Of a DNA stretch of 43,236 nucleotides, positions 1-8,463 are shown piece after piece (positions within the stretch are counted from its first letter, which is position 1; each line of letters starts with the position of its first letter). Source of the DNA: CAYRIY01 sp964424335 (GTDB taxonomy: Bacteria > Bacillota > Limnochordia > DTU080 > RSA5); NCBI GenBank assembly GCA_964424335.1, contig CAYRIY010000023.1, forward strand, positions 1 through 43,236, read 5' to 3'. The notes beneath the pieces were generated by a model. It made no database searches and was not told where the DNA came from. It saw nothing but the letters and a program-made list of their open reading frames with translations. The position numbers and the translations under genes are program-made.

Positions 1-84
1 GAGGAGCAGTCCTAGAGGTCGTCGGCGCAAAGTATCGAATTCTCCATGGCGAGTTTGAAATGCAATCGAAGGGATTGGCGATCG

Positions 85-678
85 ATGAAGCGGTCACTGG
101 TGCATGGGTTCTTTCTGGTGTTGTGTGCGCTTGTTCTCGCTCCTGCCACGGCGTTAGCGCACGTAGGAGTAGGGGAGACGAGCGGGTTCGCGTCCGGATT
201 CCTCCATCCGATCCTGGGAATGGATCACGTGCTTGCGATGTTTGCCGTCGGTTTGTGGGCTGCTCAGATGGGTGGGCGGATGACTTGGATCGTGCCGTGT
301 GCGTTTGTCGCTGTCATGATCTTTGGCGGCGTGCTGGGAATGGCGGGAGGTCAATTTCCCTTTGTTGAGCAGGGAATTCTGGCCTCGGTCTTGGTCTTTG
401 GCGTGCTGATCGCAGGCGCCATTAGGTTGCCCGTGGTGTTTGGAGTCGCTGTGGTCGGTCTTTTTGCGCTGTTTCACGGTCATGCGCACGGAACGGAAAT
501 GCCGCTCGTCGTCGACAGCGTTGCGTACAGCGCCGGTTTTGCTCTGGCGAGCGTCCTTCTGCATGCGGTCGGCATCGCCGTGGGCTCAGGCCTTACAAGG
601 TTGGCGCACGCTCGATTCGCCAGGGTTGCCGGCGGCGCGATCGCGGCGATGGGACTTTACCTCGTACTTGGTGCTTAA
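85..678 (+). CDS. HupE/UreJ family membrane protein
   Basis: This is a 197-residue membrane protein of the HupE/UreJ family, members of which are thought to import nickel or cobalt for hydrogenase or urease. A signal-like N-terminus ends near Ala25, so the mature protein would begin with His. The family motif HPILGMDH lies at residues 41-48 and a His-rich HGHAH at 130-134; the rest is hydrophobic helices. I chose ATG 85 because GAAGGGA lies about 10 nt upstream; an in-frame ATG at 46 has no ribosome site and would add a charged extension before the signal peptide. No hydrogenase or urease gene is in the window, so the metal and partner are inferred from the family only. Confidence 0.85.
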   Translation: MKRSLVHGFFLVLCALVLAPATALAHVGVGETSGFASGFLHPILGMDHVLAMFAVGLWAAQMGGRMTWIVPCAFVAVMIFGGVLGMAGGQFPFVEQGILASVLVFGVLIAGAIRLPVVFGVAVVGLFALFHGHAHGTEMPLVVDSVAYSAGFALASVLLHAVGIAVGSGLTRLAHARFARVAGGAIAAMGLYLVLGA

Positions 679-681
679 GCC

Positions 682-1512
682 TCAGCGCCTTGCGCGTGTA
701 GAGTGGCGTTTGCCGTAGTGCGTCGGGGGCACGCCGACCACTTTGCGAAAAACGCGGCTGAAGTAGAGGCTGTCGTCGTAGCCGACGGCCCTCGCCACCT
801 CATAGATGTAGAATCCGCCGACGGATAGCAGTTCCTTGGCACGCCACATGCGGGCCTCGGTGACGTATTGGTGCGGCGATTGGCCGGTGAGTCGTCTGAA
901 GGTGCGTCTAAAGTGTGTCTCGGACATGCCGGCCACGTCCGCAAGGCGCCGCACGTCGATACGCTCTCCCAGGTGGTCGTGAATGAAATGGATCACCTCG
1001 TCGAAAGCGAGCGCCCCCACACCTGACCGCTCGTCCGAGCCCTGCCTTAGAAGCGGCGATGCAATCCGGTCCGCGTAGGTGCGGCTAAGAGAGATAAAAA
1101 GCCGGCGGGCGAGCGCATCCACGGCATCGAGGTAGTGGGCTCTTTTCTCACGCGACTCGTCGGCGATTTCCCGTAGGATCTCCTCCACGACGTCGAGCGT
1201 ATCGGATCGCAGTTGCATAAAAGAGGGTAGGACAAGCCACGAAGGAAGAGGGGAAGAAAGGTCCTTTCCGGGACTCAGCCGCAAACCCCAGTAGCGGACG
1301 GTTTGCTTGGGCGCCATCCGGGCGTGCCGCATCTGGTTGGGTTTGATATAGATCATGGAGCCGGGAACAAGCAGGTGCGTGTGCCCGTCGACGGTCCAGA
1401 TTCCGTGGCCTTCCTGAACGAGGATGAGCCGAAAGTCCTGTGCCAAGTCGGGCGGTGAGGCCCACGGCTCATCACGCTGGGTCATCCCAATGTAGGTCAG
1501 CAACAACCGCAC
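682..1512 (-). CDS. AraC family transcriptional regulator
   Basis: This 276-residue AraC/XylS-type regulator has an N-terminal cupin-like sensing half (about 20-90, with GHGIWTVDGHTHLLVPG) and a C-terminal double helix-turn-helix (about 172-270, including LADVAGMSETHFRRTFRR and the second-helix signature GYDDSLYFSRVFRK). Such proteins usually bind a sugar or other small ligand and activate nearby catabolic genes. The start is GTG with GGGAGG about 10 nt upstream. It lies 70 nt behind a PhyH dioxygenase on the same strand and could be co-transcribed with it. The divergent solute-binding protein beyond that is a plausible second target. The ligand is not visible from sequence. Confidence 0.9.
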   Translation of the reverse strand: MRLLLTYIGMTQRDEPWASPPDLAQDFRLILVQEGHGIWTVDGHTHLLVPGSMIYIKPNQMRHARMAPKQTVRYWGLRLSPGKDLSSPLPSWLVLPSFMQLRSDTLDVVEEILREIADESREKRAHYLDAVDALARRLFISLSRTYADRIASPLLRQGSDERSGVGALAFDEVIHFIHDHLGERIDVRRLADVAGMSETHFRRTFRRLTGQSPHQYVTEARMWRAKELLSVGGFYIYEVARAVGYDDSLYFSRVFRKVVGVPPTHYGKRHSTRARR

Positions 1513-1582
1513 GTGTCAAAGCCTCCCGTGGACCGCCGCGACGAGAGGAGCCTCGCGCGGCGGTCGCTTGCCATGGTCGTGG

Positions 1583-2359
1583 CTACTTAAAGTACGACGT
1601 GCGCTTCTTCTCTTCGGACCAGCCCCGCTGCACGTACTCTCGATAGTGCTCGTAGTGCGCATCGTAAAGATTGCCGTGCTGGCCCGCATTGTAGGTGAGG
1701 TAGAGCTGACGACGGGAGCGGTCGGATAGGTTTTGGCCGCTCCGATGGGGAGCCAGCGAGTGGAACATGATGACGTCGCCCGGATTCGTTTCGACGAGTT
1801 CGCCGCGGCTTTCGTCGATCAAGGCAATCTCTTCGGCCGACATGTTCCGCAGTTCTCCGGGAGTGGAGAGAAGTCGGTCATGGTACCCCCAGAAAAGTTC
1901 GAGGCCACCGTTGGCCCGGTCCGCGCCGTCGATCGCCACCATTACGGAGATAAGGGATTCAAAGGGAAACCCTTGCCACCACGACGCGTCCTGGTGCATC
2001 GTGTAACCCGAGACGCCCGGCATCTTGAAGATGAGTTTATCTTTGAATAAGACGGGCTCGTCTCTGTAGATTTCCCGCAACGGGGCTATGATCCGCTCAT
2101 CGCTAATGAGCGTTTGGAAAACGGGGGAGATGTCCACAAGCGGATCGATCTTTTCCACATACTTCTCTCCGTTTGGGTGGGAGCGAAAGCCGATCCGCAG
2201 ATTCTCCTCTTTAATGATGTCGGACAGCCCCAATAGACGATCCGACTCGCTTTGCCACTCTGCCACTTCCTCGTCGCTGAACATCCTTCGCAGGACCACG
2301 TAACCCTTCTCTTCGAAAAGCTCCCGAAGATTCGACTGGTGTTTCGTCAAACCGCTCAC
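1583..2359 (-). CDS. phytanoyl-CoA dioxygenase (PhyH) family protein
   Basis: This is a 258-residue Fe(II)/2-oxoglutarate oxygenase of the PhyH family. The iron triad is visible as H122-x-D124 (in GYTMHQDASWW) and H205 (in SLAPHRSG), and an Arg at 216/217 (SRRQLYLTYN) is placed to bind 2-oxoglutarate. The family hydroxylates diverse small molecules, so the substrate cannot be read off. The start is GTG, set by a perfect AAGGAGG 9 nt upstream (2369-2375). The gene is divergent from the solute-binding protein at 2624 and followed by the AraC regulator, which suggests a small inducible catabolic unit. A second, only distantly similar PhyH gene lies at 11672. Confidence 0.9.
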   Translation of the reverse strand: MSGLTKHQSNLRELFEEKGYVVLRRMFSDEEVAEWQSESDRLLGLSDIIKEENLRIGFRSHPNGEKYVEKIDPLVDISPVFQTLISDERIIAPLREIYRDEPVLFKDKLIFKMPGVSGYTMHQDASWWQGFPFESLISVMVAIDGADRANGGLELFWGYHDRLLSTPGELRNMSAEEIALIDESRGELVETNPGDVIMFHSLAPHRSGQNLSDRSRRQLYLTYNAGQHGNLYDAHYEHYREYVQRGWSEEKKRTSYFK

Positions 2360-2623
2360 TTCAAGGATCCTCCTTATAAACGGACTCCACGTTGTGTGTC
2401 GATAGGATATCGAATCGGCACGGCAAGGTGAATGGATCGCGTCCGCGGATTATGGACAAAACGACCTTTCGGGAAATATTCTTGCTGTCTACAAGACGCC
2501 GTTTGCGACAGAGTATACAAAAAAGATCGATTCGTCCATGTATGTGCCGAGTTGTACATAGGTGTATTTGTCCATCGTTTGAATAGGTTATCCATATCAA
2601 AAATCAGTCGGAGAGGGGATTGT

Positions 2624-3877
2624 ATGATTCGGCGCGCACTCGGTACGATCATGATTGTCACCATGGCAGCCTTGGCGGTAATCGGGCCAATTGCAGCCGC
2701 GCAAAGCAACGATGTCATCGAACTCACGTTTATGCACGCGTTCAACCACGTGAATCCTGACCTTCAAGCGGAGATTGTGGAAGAATTTAACGCATTGCAC
2801 CCCGGTATCCGCGTTACGATCGAAACTGTTGAATGGAACGCTCCGCCCGAACTGCTTGCAGTGCGCACGGCGGCGGGGGTTTCGCCTGATATCGTGAGCA
2901 TGGACCCGGTAGGATTTTTGATCTTGGGCGGCCAAAACGGCCTTTTGCGCGATCTCACGAACCTGGTGTGGCGCGATTTGGAGGAACCGCACGACATCCC
3001 GCCGCCCGTGTACGACTCCGTCACCATAGACGGTATGATTCTAGCTCTCCCGCAACGGATTTCGACGTACGTTCTCTTCTACAACCAGGATCATTTCGAC
3101 CAAGTGGGATTGACGTCACCGCCGCACGACTGGCGCGATCCGTCGTGGAACTGGGAGCGCTATCAGGAGGCGGCGCGTCTTCTCACCCGGGACACGGATG
3201 GAGACGGCGAGGCGAACATCTTCGGCATTCAAAACCAGTATCCGACCCGCTTTTACCCTTGGGTGTTCATGGCCGGAGGCAACGTCTTCAATGAGGACTA
3301 TTCGGATTTCATTCTCGATCAGCCTGAGGGCAAGGCGGCGATCGATTTCATGCGCGGACTCTTCGAGCGGGGGTATATTGGCGGCAACTACTTCAACGGA
3401 ACGGCCTCCATGGTCCAGACGCTCCCGTTCGACTCGACAACTGCCACGGATGCAGGTGTCAACTGGAACGTGGCGCCGCTACCCCAAGGACCGGGGGGAC
3501 CTGCGACCCGCATTGGGCCGATCGCCGTGGGCATTCCTACGGGATCACGCCATCCTGAGGCGGCATGGGAGTTTCTCCGTTTTTACATGAACAAGGAGAA
3601 TTCTGCTCGCCAGAGCCGGGGCGGTATTATGATCCAGCCTCGACTTAGCGTGACGAGCGACCTAGCTAGCTACGCGTCGAACGTCCGCCAGGAGCACGTG
3701 CAGGTGTTTACGCAGGCCCTCGAGGTAGGTCAGCCCTATCGGGAGAACCACCGCAACTCGGCCGAGATGACCAGGATCATCTATCAGGCGCTCTCTCAGG
3801 TGTGGAGCGGATCCAAGTCGACCGACGTCGCTTTGGAGGAGATACGACCGACGATCCTTAGTATGCTGAACGATTAG
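2624..3877 (+). CDS. extracellular solute-binding protein, sugar ABC type (family 1)
   Basis: This is a 417-residue secreted binding protein. A signal peptide covers residues 1-26 (ending IAAAQ) with no lipobox Cys, which suits a free periplasmic protein in a two-membrane cell. The mature start (VIELTFMHAFNHVNPDLQAE) and the pattern LFYNQDHF...DWRDPSWNWERYQEAARLLT are typical of MalE/UgpB-like proteins. DTDGDGEAN at 190-198 resembles a calcium loop. ATG 2624 follows GGAGAGGGG by 5-6 nt; an in-frame start 64 codons upstream would bury the signal peptide. No permease or ATPase gene follows: a strong terminator comes next, so this is an orphan receptor or its partners are elsewhere. Confidence 0.9.
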   Translation: MIRRALGTIMIVTMAALAVIGPIAAAQSNDVIELTFMHAFNHVNPDLQAEIVEEFNALHPGIRVTIETVEWNAPPELLAVRTAAGVSPDIVSMDPVGFLILGGQNGLLRDLTNLVWRDLEEPHDIPPPVYDSVTIDGMILALPQRISTYVLFYNQDHFDQVGLTSPPHDWRDPSWNWERYQEAARLLTRDTDGDGEANIFGIQNQYPTRFYPWVFMAGGNVFNEDYSDFILDQPEGKAAIDFMRGLFERGYIGGNYFNGTASMVQTLPFDSTTATDAGVNWNVAPLPQGPGGPATRIGPIAVGIPTGSRHPEAAWEFLRFYMNKENSARQSRGGIMIQPRLSVTSDLASYASNVRQEHVQVFTQALEVGQPYRENHRNSAEMTRIIYQALSQVWSGSKSTDVALEEIRPTILSMLND

Positions 3878-3946
3878 GTGACGCTCGGCAGTACACAACT
3901 TCGTTAACCAGCGTAGCAATGTAAGCCAGGTGGCCACTACAATAGA

Positions 3947-3993
3947 AGAGCTCGCCGCCCTGCCCGAAAGGGGAAAGGCGGCGAGCTCTTTTT
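3947..3993 (+). terminator. Rho-independent terminator after the solute-binding protein
   Basis: A perfect 14-bp stem (3947-3960 with 3977-3990) closes a 16-nt loop and runs into CTTTTT. It begins 70 nt after the stop of the solute-binding protein. There is no T tract on the other strand, so it serves the plus-strand gene. Confidence 0.9.
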
Positions 3994-4027
3994 ACGAAAA
4001 GGACAGCTCAGTTTTTTTGATTCGCAC

Positions 4028-4519
4028 TCAAACCGCTCGGGGCTTAGCGGGAAGCCCGCAACCGCAACGCTCGAGCAAAAGTGCACGCGCTACCTTCATG
4101 ATTGCGGTTACGCCGGAGTGATCCCAGACGTGGGACCCGCTCAAATCAATGACCACGCCGGCAGGGTCCTCGCGGTAGTTGAAGGACTGCACAAACTGCG
4201 CCGTCGACGCAAAAAACAACTGTCCCGTCACGACGTACACCTTTTTGCCGTCCTTGGTGATTGTCTCGATGTGAAGTTGGGCCATCTTCCAACCAAAGAC
4301 CAAGGCGCTGATCACGATTCCGGCTAGGACGCCTAGGGCAAGGTTGCCTGTGAGCACGACGATCGTGACAGTCGTTAGCATGACGACCGCGTCGCTTCGT
4401 GGCGTTGACCGAAGGTTCAAGATCGATTTCCAATCAAAGGTGCTGATCGACACCATCACCATCACGCCGACGAGGGCGGGCATCGGGATTTTCGCCACCA
4501 CATCGCCCAGAACGCTCAT
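4028..4519 (-). pseudogene. SulP-type anion permease, C-terminal fragment (last membrane helices plus STAS domain)
   Basis: These 163 codons match only the end of a SulP sulfate/bicarbonate permease. Residues 1-70 are the last membrane segments (IPMPALVGVMVMVSISTFDW is a typical SulP stretch) and about 80-160 form a STAS domain (FASTAQFVQSF, VVIDLSGSHVWDHSGV). Full-length members have about 500-560 residues, so roughly two thirds of the transporter is missing. The piece starts 8 nt after the DUF2277 stop, with no good ribosome site, and the missing N-terminal part is not elsewhere in the window. I read it as a remnant left by a deletion or rearrangement; an assembly error is the alternative. 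Confidence 0.75.
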
Positions 4520-4527
4520 AAAGCGGC

Positions 4528-4797
4528 TTACTGTGCAAACCTCCGGAGCGCGCGGGCTTGAGCCTTCGCGGCTTCCTCCTCGCGGTTTTTTGGAGGGGCG
4601 CTCGTCACGAGGGAGGTGAGGAGTCGGCGAGTCGCCGCCGCCACTTCGTCCACGGCTGCCATAAACGCTTGCTCGTTTGCCTTGGAGGGTTTGGCAAACC
4701 CCGACACCTTGCGGACGTATTGCATAGCGGCGGCCCTGACCTCGTCTTGCGTGGCCGGCGGTTCAAAGTTGTAAAGCGTCCTGATGTTGCGACACAT
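4528..4797 (-). CDS. DUF2277 family protein
   Basis: This 89-residue protein starts MCRNIRTLYNFEPPAT, the hallmark of DUF2277, and continues with YVRKVSGFAKPSKANEQAF and EVAAATRRLL as in actinobacterial and proteobacterial members. The family has no known function; it is small, soluble and predicted helical. ATG 4797 is fixed by the conserved N-terminus; a longer in-frame opening to 4959 adds unrelated residues. GGGGGT lies about 8 nt upstream. Directly downstream sits the truncated SulP fragment. Confidence 0.88.
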   Translation of the reverse strand: MCRNIRTLYNFEPPATQDEVRAAAMQYVRKVSGFAKPSKANEQAFMAAVDEVAAATRRLLTSLVTSAPPKNREEEAAKAQARALRRFAQ

Positions 4798-5166
4798 AGG
4801 CGATACCCCCAGTGTTTGATTGAGTGACCGATGACGAGCGCTACATTCTGGAGTTCGAAGCGGAAGTCCTGTGGGCGCCTCAAATGGTTTTGATACACGG
4901 GAGAACAATCGGCAACGGGGGGGGAATTGATCGGGACGTGCCGTGAGAGCCAAACGCAAGATGTGCCGCCGGGTGGGTTAATCTCTGTGTGGGTCGGCTT
5001 GAGCGAATGCCCGCACGGGACGAAATTCCGGTTCCGGTCGAAGAGAGCCTTGTGGTCGAGTTTTGCTCCCGCTGACGCCGCCCAGCTTTAGGTTGACAAA
5101 GGATATGGCGGGTCCCGTTTAAAATACTCCCTTGGACGACAAAGTTCGAGGGGGCTCATAATCGAC
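4798..5166. other. 369-bp intergenic region between divergent DUF2277 and sulfatase
   Basis: I see no gene here. It should carry the promoters of both flanking genes. A TTGACA box at 5093-5098 faces the sulfatase, but the nearest good -10 (TAAAAT, 5120-5125) is 21 nt away, which is too far for a normal vegetative promoter. It may need an activator, or the pairing is wrong. GAGGGGG at 5149-5155 is the likely ribosome site of the sulfatase. Confidence 0.4.
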
Positions 5167-6546
5167 GTGCGCGATGCATTGGACCGACCCAACATAATTT
5201 TGGTAAACTGCGATGACCTCGGATACGGCGATCTTGGCTGCTACGGATCAGAGGTCAACGACACGCCCATCCTCGATCGGCTGGCAAAGGAAGGGCTTCG
5301 ATTCACTGACTTTTATATGGCTTCGCCCGTCTGCTCGCCTTCTCGGGGGGCGATGCTCACGGGGTGCTATCCAAGGCGCATCGGTTTCGACAAGTTCGAC
5401 GATGGCCACGGCGTGCTCTTTCCTGGGCATTCGACGGGTCTGAACCCTGACGAAGTGACGATTGCCGGACTGCTCAAAGCGAGAGGGTATGCGACCAAGA
5501 TCGTAGGGAAGTGGCACTGCGGCGACCAACCGGAGTTTTTGCCGACCCGCCACGGCTTTGACAGTTACTATGGGCTTCCTTACAGTAACGACATGGGAAA
5601 GCAAGCGGGGCGCGACGACCGTTACCCGCCACTTCCGCTATTGCGCGACGAAGAGATCGTGGAGTTGCAGCCGGAGCAAGCCGGACTGACTGAGCGGTAT
5701 GTAGAGGAATGCGTCCGTTTCATCAGGGAAAACCAAGCGCAGCCGTTCTTTCTTTACTTTGCTCAAATGTACGTCCACCTGCCGATCTACGTCCAGCAAC
5801 CCTTCTTGGCCCGCTCTCGCAATGGGGTCTACGGGGGAGCCGTGGCATCCATCGATTGGTCGGTGGGGATGCTCCTCTTTGAACTGCGCAGGCTTGGCCT
5901 TGAACAAAACACCTTGATCGTCTTCACATCGGACAATGGCGCCCGTGGCGATCACGGCGGCAGCAACGGACCGCTGCGCGGCAGAAAAACAACCACATGG
6001 GAAGGCGGTCAGCGCGTTCCGTGCATCATGTACTGGCCGGGAACGATCCCCGGTGGACACGTGGTCAGCGACATTGCATCGTCGATCGACTTTTTGCCCA
6101 CCTTTGCCCGCCTTGCCGGATCGGAGGCGCCGACGGACCGCGTCATCGACGGCAAAGACATAAGCGAGGTACTATTTCGGCCGGGCAAGGCGAGCAGCCC
6201 GCGCGACACCTTTTTCTACTACTCGCGGGGCAACCTCGAAGCGGTTCGCTCAGGCCAGTGGAAGCTGCGCGTGGCCCAAGGCGGCAAGGAGACGCTCGAG
6301 CTGTACGATTTGGCGACGGACATCGGCGAGTCTCGCAACGTGGCAGCCGATCGGCCGGACGTCGTCCAAGCGCTGCAGGAGAAGCTCGCCGCCTGCCGCG
6401 AGGATTTGGGCGACGACTTGCATGGAATTGAAGGAAAGAACCGCCGACCGGTCGGAAAGGTCGAGCACCCCAGGCCTCTCACTTTGGGCGATTGCTCCGA
6501 CTACCCGTTCATCCAGGCCGAATACGACCTAGCGGACCGGGGTTGA
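5167..6546 (+). CDS. sulfatase (arylsulfatase family, formylglycine type)
   Basis: This 459-residue sulfatase hydrolyses a sulfate ester. Metal-binding D16-D17 sit in NCDDLGYGDLGCYG. The catalytic site CSPSR has Cys56, which must be oxidised to formylglycine. GKWH (114-117) and the second metal site SDNG (255-258) are present, with K274 in RGRKTTTWEGG. No signal peptide is seen, so it probably acts in the cytosol on imported substrates. The start is GTG with GAGGGGG about 11 nt upstream. No formylglycine-generating enzyme or anSME is in the window. With the second sulfatase (9559) and the heparinase-like lyase it points to use of sulfated glycans. Confidence 0.93.
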   Translation: MRDALDRPNIILVNCDDLGYGDLGCYGSEVNDTPILDRLAKEGLRFTDFYMASPVCSPSRGAMLTGCYPRRIGFDKFDDGHGVLFPGHSTGLNPDEVTIAGLLKARGYATKIVGKWHCGDQPEFLPTRHGFDSYYGLPYSNDMGKQAGRDDRYPPLPLLRDEEIVELQPEQAGLTERYVEECVRFIRENQAQPFFLYFAQMYVHLPIYVQQPFLARSRNGVYGGAVASIDWSVGMLLFELRRLGLEQNTLIVFTSDNGARGDHGGSNGPLRGRKTTTWEGGQRVPCIMYWPGTIPGGHVVSDIASSIDFLPTFARLAGSEAPTDRVIDGKDISEVLFRPGKASSPRDTFFYYSRGNLEAVRSGQWKLRVAQGGKETLELYDLATDIGESRNVAADRPDVVQALQEKLAACREDLGDDLHGIEGKNRRPVGKVEHPRPLTLGDCSDYPFIQAEYDLADRG

Positions 6547-6568
6547 CGGGACACGGGGGACAGCAGCG

Positions 6569-7051
6569 ATGAGCTGGTACGAATTGACCGTCTATATCCA
6601 TGTCGTGGCCGCAATCATTTGGGTGGGCGGCATCATGTTCCTGGGCATCATCGCCGTGCCCGCCGTTCGCCGATTGGCTCCCGACGTGCGCACCAACCTA
6701 ATGTCCGATCTGGGCAGTCGATTCAGGCGGACAGGGTACACGCTTCTCGTGATCTTGATCTTGACCGGGCTGGTGCAATCGAGCTTTCGAGGGGCGACGG
6801 TAAGCAACGTACTGGACGGGTCGTTTTTTGCGACGACGTTTGGCCGCACGCTGGGGCTCAAGCTACTCTTCTTCATCTTGATGCTCATCGCCAGCATCGC
6901 GCACGACTTCTACGTCGGCCCAGCGGCGGTGAAAGCGGCGAGCGCGGGCACGGAGACGCCCGGCCTGCGAAACGCAGCGAGCTGGCTCGCCCGGATCACC
7001 GCCGTTTTGGCGCTCGTAGTCGTCGCCTACGCCGTGCTGCTCGTGCGGTGA
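6569..7051 (+). CDS. CopD-like four-helix membrane protein
   Basis: This 160-residue integral membrane protein resembles the copper resistance protein D (CopD) domain. It has four hydrophobic segments, the first with the typical YIHVVAAIIWVGGIMFLGIIAVP, where His and Trp near the membrane face are conserved in the family. The function in such stand-alone proteins is unproven; roles in copper handling or haem binding have been proposed. It begins 22 nt after the sulfatase stop with GGGGGA upstream, so the two are probably co-transcribed, though no functional link is obvious. Confidence 0.75.
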   Translation: MSWYELTVYIHVVAAIIWVGGIMFLGIIAVPAVRRLAPDVRTNLMSDLGSRFRRTGYTLLVILILTGLVQSSFRGATVSNVLDGSFFATTFGRTLGLKLLFFILMLIASIAHDFYVGPAAVKAASAGTETPGLRNAASWLARITAVLALVVVAYAVLLVR

Positions 7052-7096
7052 GCAGCGCCCACCTGGCCTCCTGACGGATACTCGTGGAGCGTTACG

Positions 7097-7141
7097 GCGC
7101 ATGGCCGCGCATACATTGACGTGCGAGCCGCGGCCATGCGC
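7097..7141. terminator. inverted repeat between convergent genes
   Basis: Perfect 13-bp arms (7097-7109 and 7129-7141) flank a 19-nt loop, exactly between the ends of the CopD-like gene and the LysM gene. No T run follows on either side, so it is a terminator-like hairpin of uncertain strength. Confidence 0.5.
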
Positions 7142-7173
7142 GTGGCATAACAGCCTTGGCCTGTAGATTTCGC

Positions 7174-8169
7174 CTACAAATCGGGCCTAGGATTAGGACA
7201 GCCGTTCGACCCGATCAGCTCCTCGGCCTGTTCGGGCGTCGGCAGCGGCACGGGTCCTTCCGATTCCCCGTCGAACTGGTCAGGCTGGACAAAGGACGGC
7301 AAGGCCGACAAGATCTGAGTCACGGGCAGGTTTGGCGCTCGCTCAAAGCAGAGGTTGGCTGCGGGGATGAGATCGAGCACCTCGCGCAGGAGCGCCCGGT
7401 GCTCAGCCTCGACGCCCATAATTTGGTCCATGAGGCGCGAAAGGTCGAGCCGTCCCATCTTGGCAAACTCGGCGCTCGCCTGGATGTACGCCGAAACGCC
7501 AGCGGTCTCCAAGGTGAGGAGCGTATTGACGAAGGTCGTGAGGTCTTCAAACGTGCCCGGAGGATAAAAGAACTCCTCATACGGCACGGATGCCCCCAAC
7601 TCGGTCAAGACGTTGATGTGCGCGAGCTCGTGGCTTAGACCTGCTTCGAAGTACGCAAACTGTTCCGGGGGCAACCCCTCCAGAGCAGGGGATTGCAGCC
7701 CACGGGCGTACATGGCGGTCTCGATCTTCTCGGCGGTGAGCAGAGCGTTCAAGATCTCCGCCATACCTTCGGCCCGGTCGGGGATGCAGACGATCTGCCC
7801 TACGTGGAGTGTGCCCGGATCGTCGATTTGCGGGTTGGCGGCCAGAATCGCCTCGATGGTAAGGCCGTAGGCCATTGCAAGGCGAAAGATCGTGTCGCCC
7901 GCAGCGACGCGGTGGAGCGAACCGGTGCACCGAGCGGGGGGCGGAGGAATTCGCTCGCCTCGATCGGCTCCGTTTCTCGAGCCCTCATCAGGCGCCGGGC
8001 GCCGGGGCCGCCTTTCCCTCGAGTCGGGAGTGCGGTCTTTCCGTTTCAGACGGCAAACTTCGGAATCGTCCTCGGGCGGCGCGGTAACGATCGGCCAGTC
8101 ATACGACTTAAGCTTGGGAACGGAGAGTCTCGATTTCTCAGGCGCTCGCCGCTTGGGGGGTGTTCGCAT
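7174..8169 (-). CDS. LysM domain fused to ferritin-like diiron domain
   Basis: This 331-residue protein has three parts: a basic, Pro/Arg-rich N-terminal 80 residues with no signal peptide; a LysM peptidoglycan-binding domain (84-130, LHRVAAGDTIFRLAMAYGL to GQIVCIP); and a four-helix ferritin-like domain (136-270). The diiron ligands look complete: E147 or E150 in helix 1, E181-x-x-H184, E221 and E254-x-x-H257. ATG 8169 is preceded by GAGGGAAG; a longer opening to 8274 lacks a site. LysM proteins without signal peptides in spore formers are often placed on the spore cortex or coat from the mother cell, so a spore-associated oxidase or peroxide-scavenging role is possible but inferred. Confidence 0.85.
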   Translation of the reverse strand: MRTPPKRRAPEKSRLSVPKLKSYDWPIVTAPPEDDSEVCRLKRKDRTPDSRERRPRRPAPDEGSRNGADRGERIPPPPARCTGSLHRVAAGDTIFRLAMAYGLTIEAILAANPQIDDPGTLHVGQIVCIPDRAEGMAEILNALLTAEKIETAMYARGLQSPALEGLPPEQFAYFEAGLSHELAHINVLTELGASVPYEEFFYPPGTFEDLTTFVNTLLTLETAGVSAYIQASAEFAKMGRLDLSRLMDQIMGVEAEHRALLREVLDLIPAANLCFERAPNLPVTQILSALPSFVQPDQFDGESEGPVPLPTPEQAEELIGSNGCPNPRPDL

Positions 8170-8463
8170 CAGCTTTCTTCCCTCTTTCCCTAGTAGTGGG
8201 TGATGATGTACCCCATGGTAGTCTCGGGCTAGGAAAGGGGTGCTAGGAATGGATTCCTGAGCGTCGAGTACCATGCGGATCGATCAACCCAATAAAGCGC
8301 GCCTTGGAAGTTGTGGGTTCGCACATGACAACGCCCGAGGACAGGCAAACCTAGAGCAAGAAAGCCGCAAAGGAAGTTACAGCGAAGTGGCGAAACGAGC
8401 CGAGGCGCAAGGATCGAGCAACGTCTCGGACGGACAATAAACACACATGGTGGCGAAGTGAAC

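Noticed and set aside
2440..2600. Operator repeats in front of the solute-binding protein
   Set aside because: Several short TTGTNNAC/GTCCAT-like words recur, but I found no dyad or spacing regular enough to call a site.
5093..5125. Vegetative promoter for the first sulfatase
   Set aside because: The TTGACA and TAAAAT boxes are 21 nt apart, too far for confident assignment, so I did not list it as a promoter.
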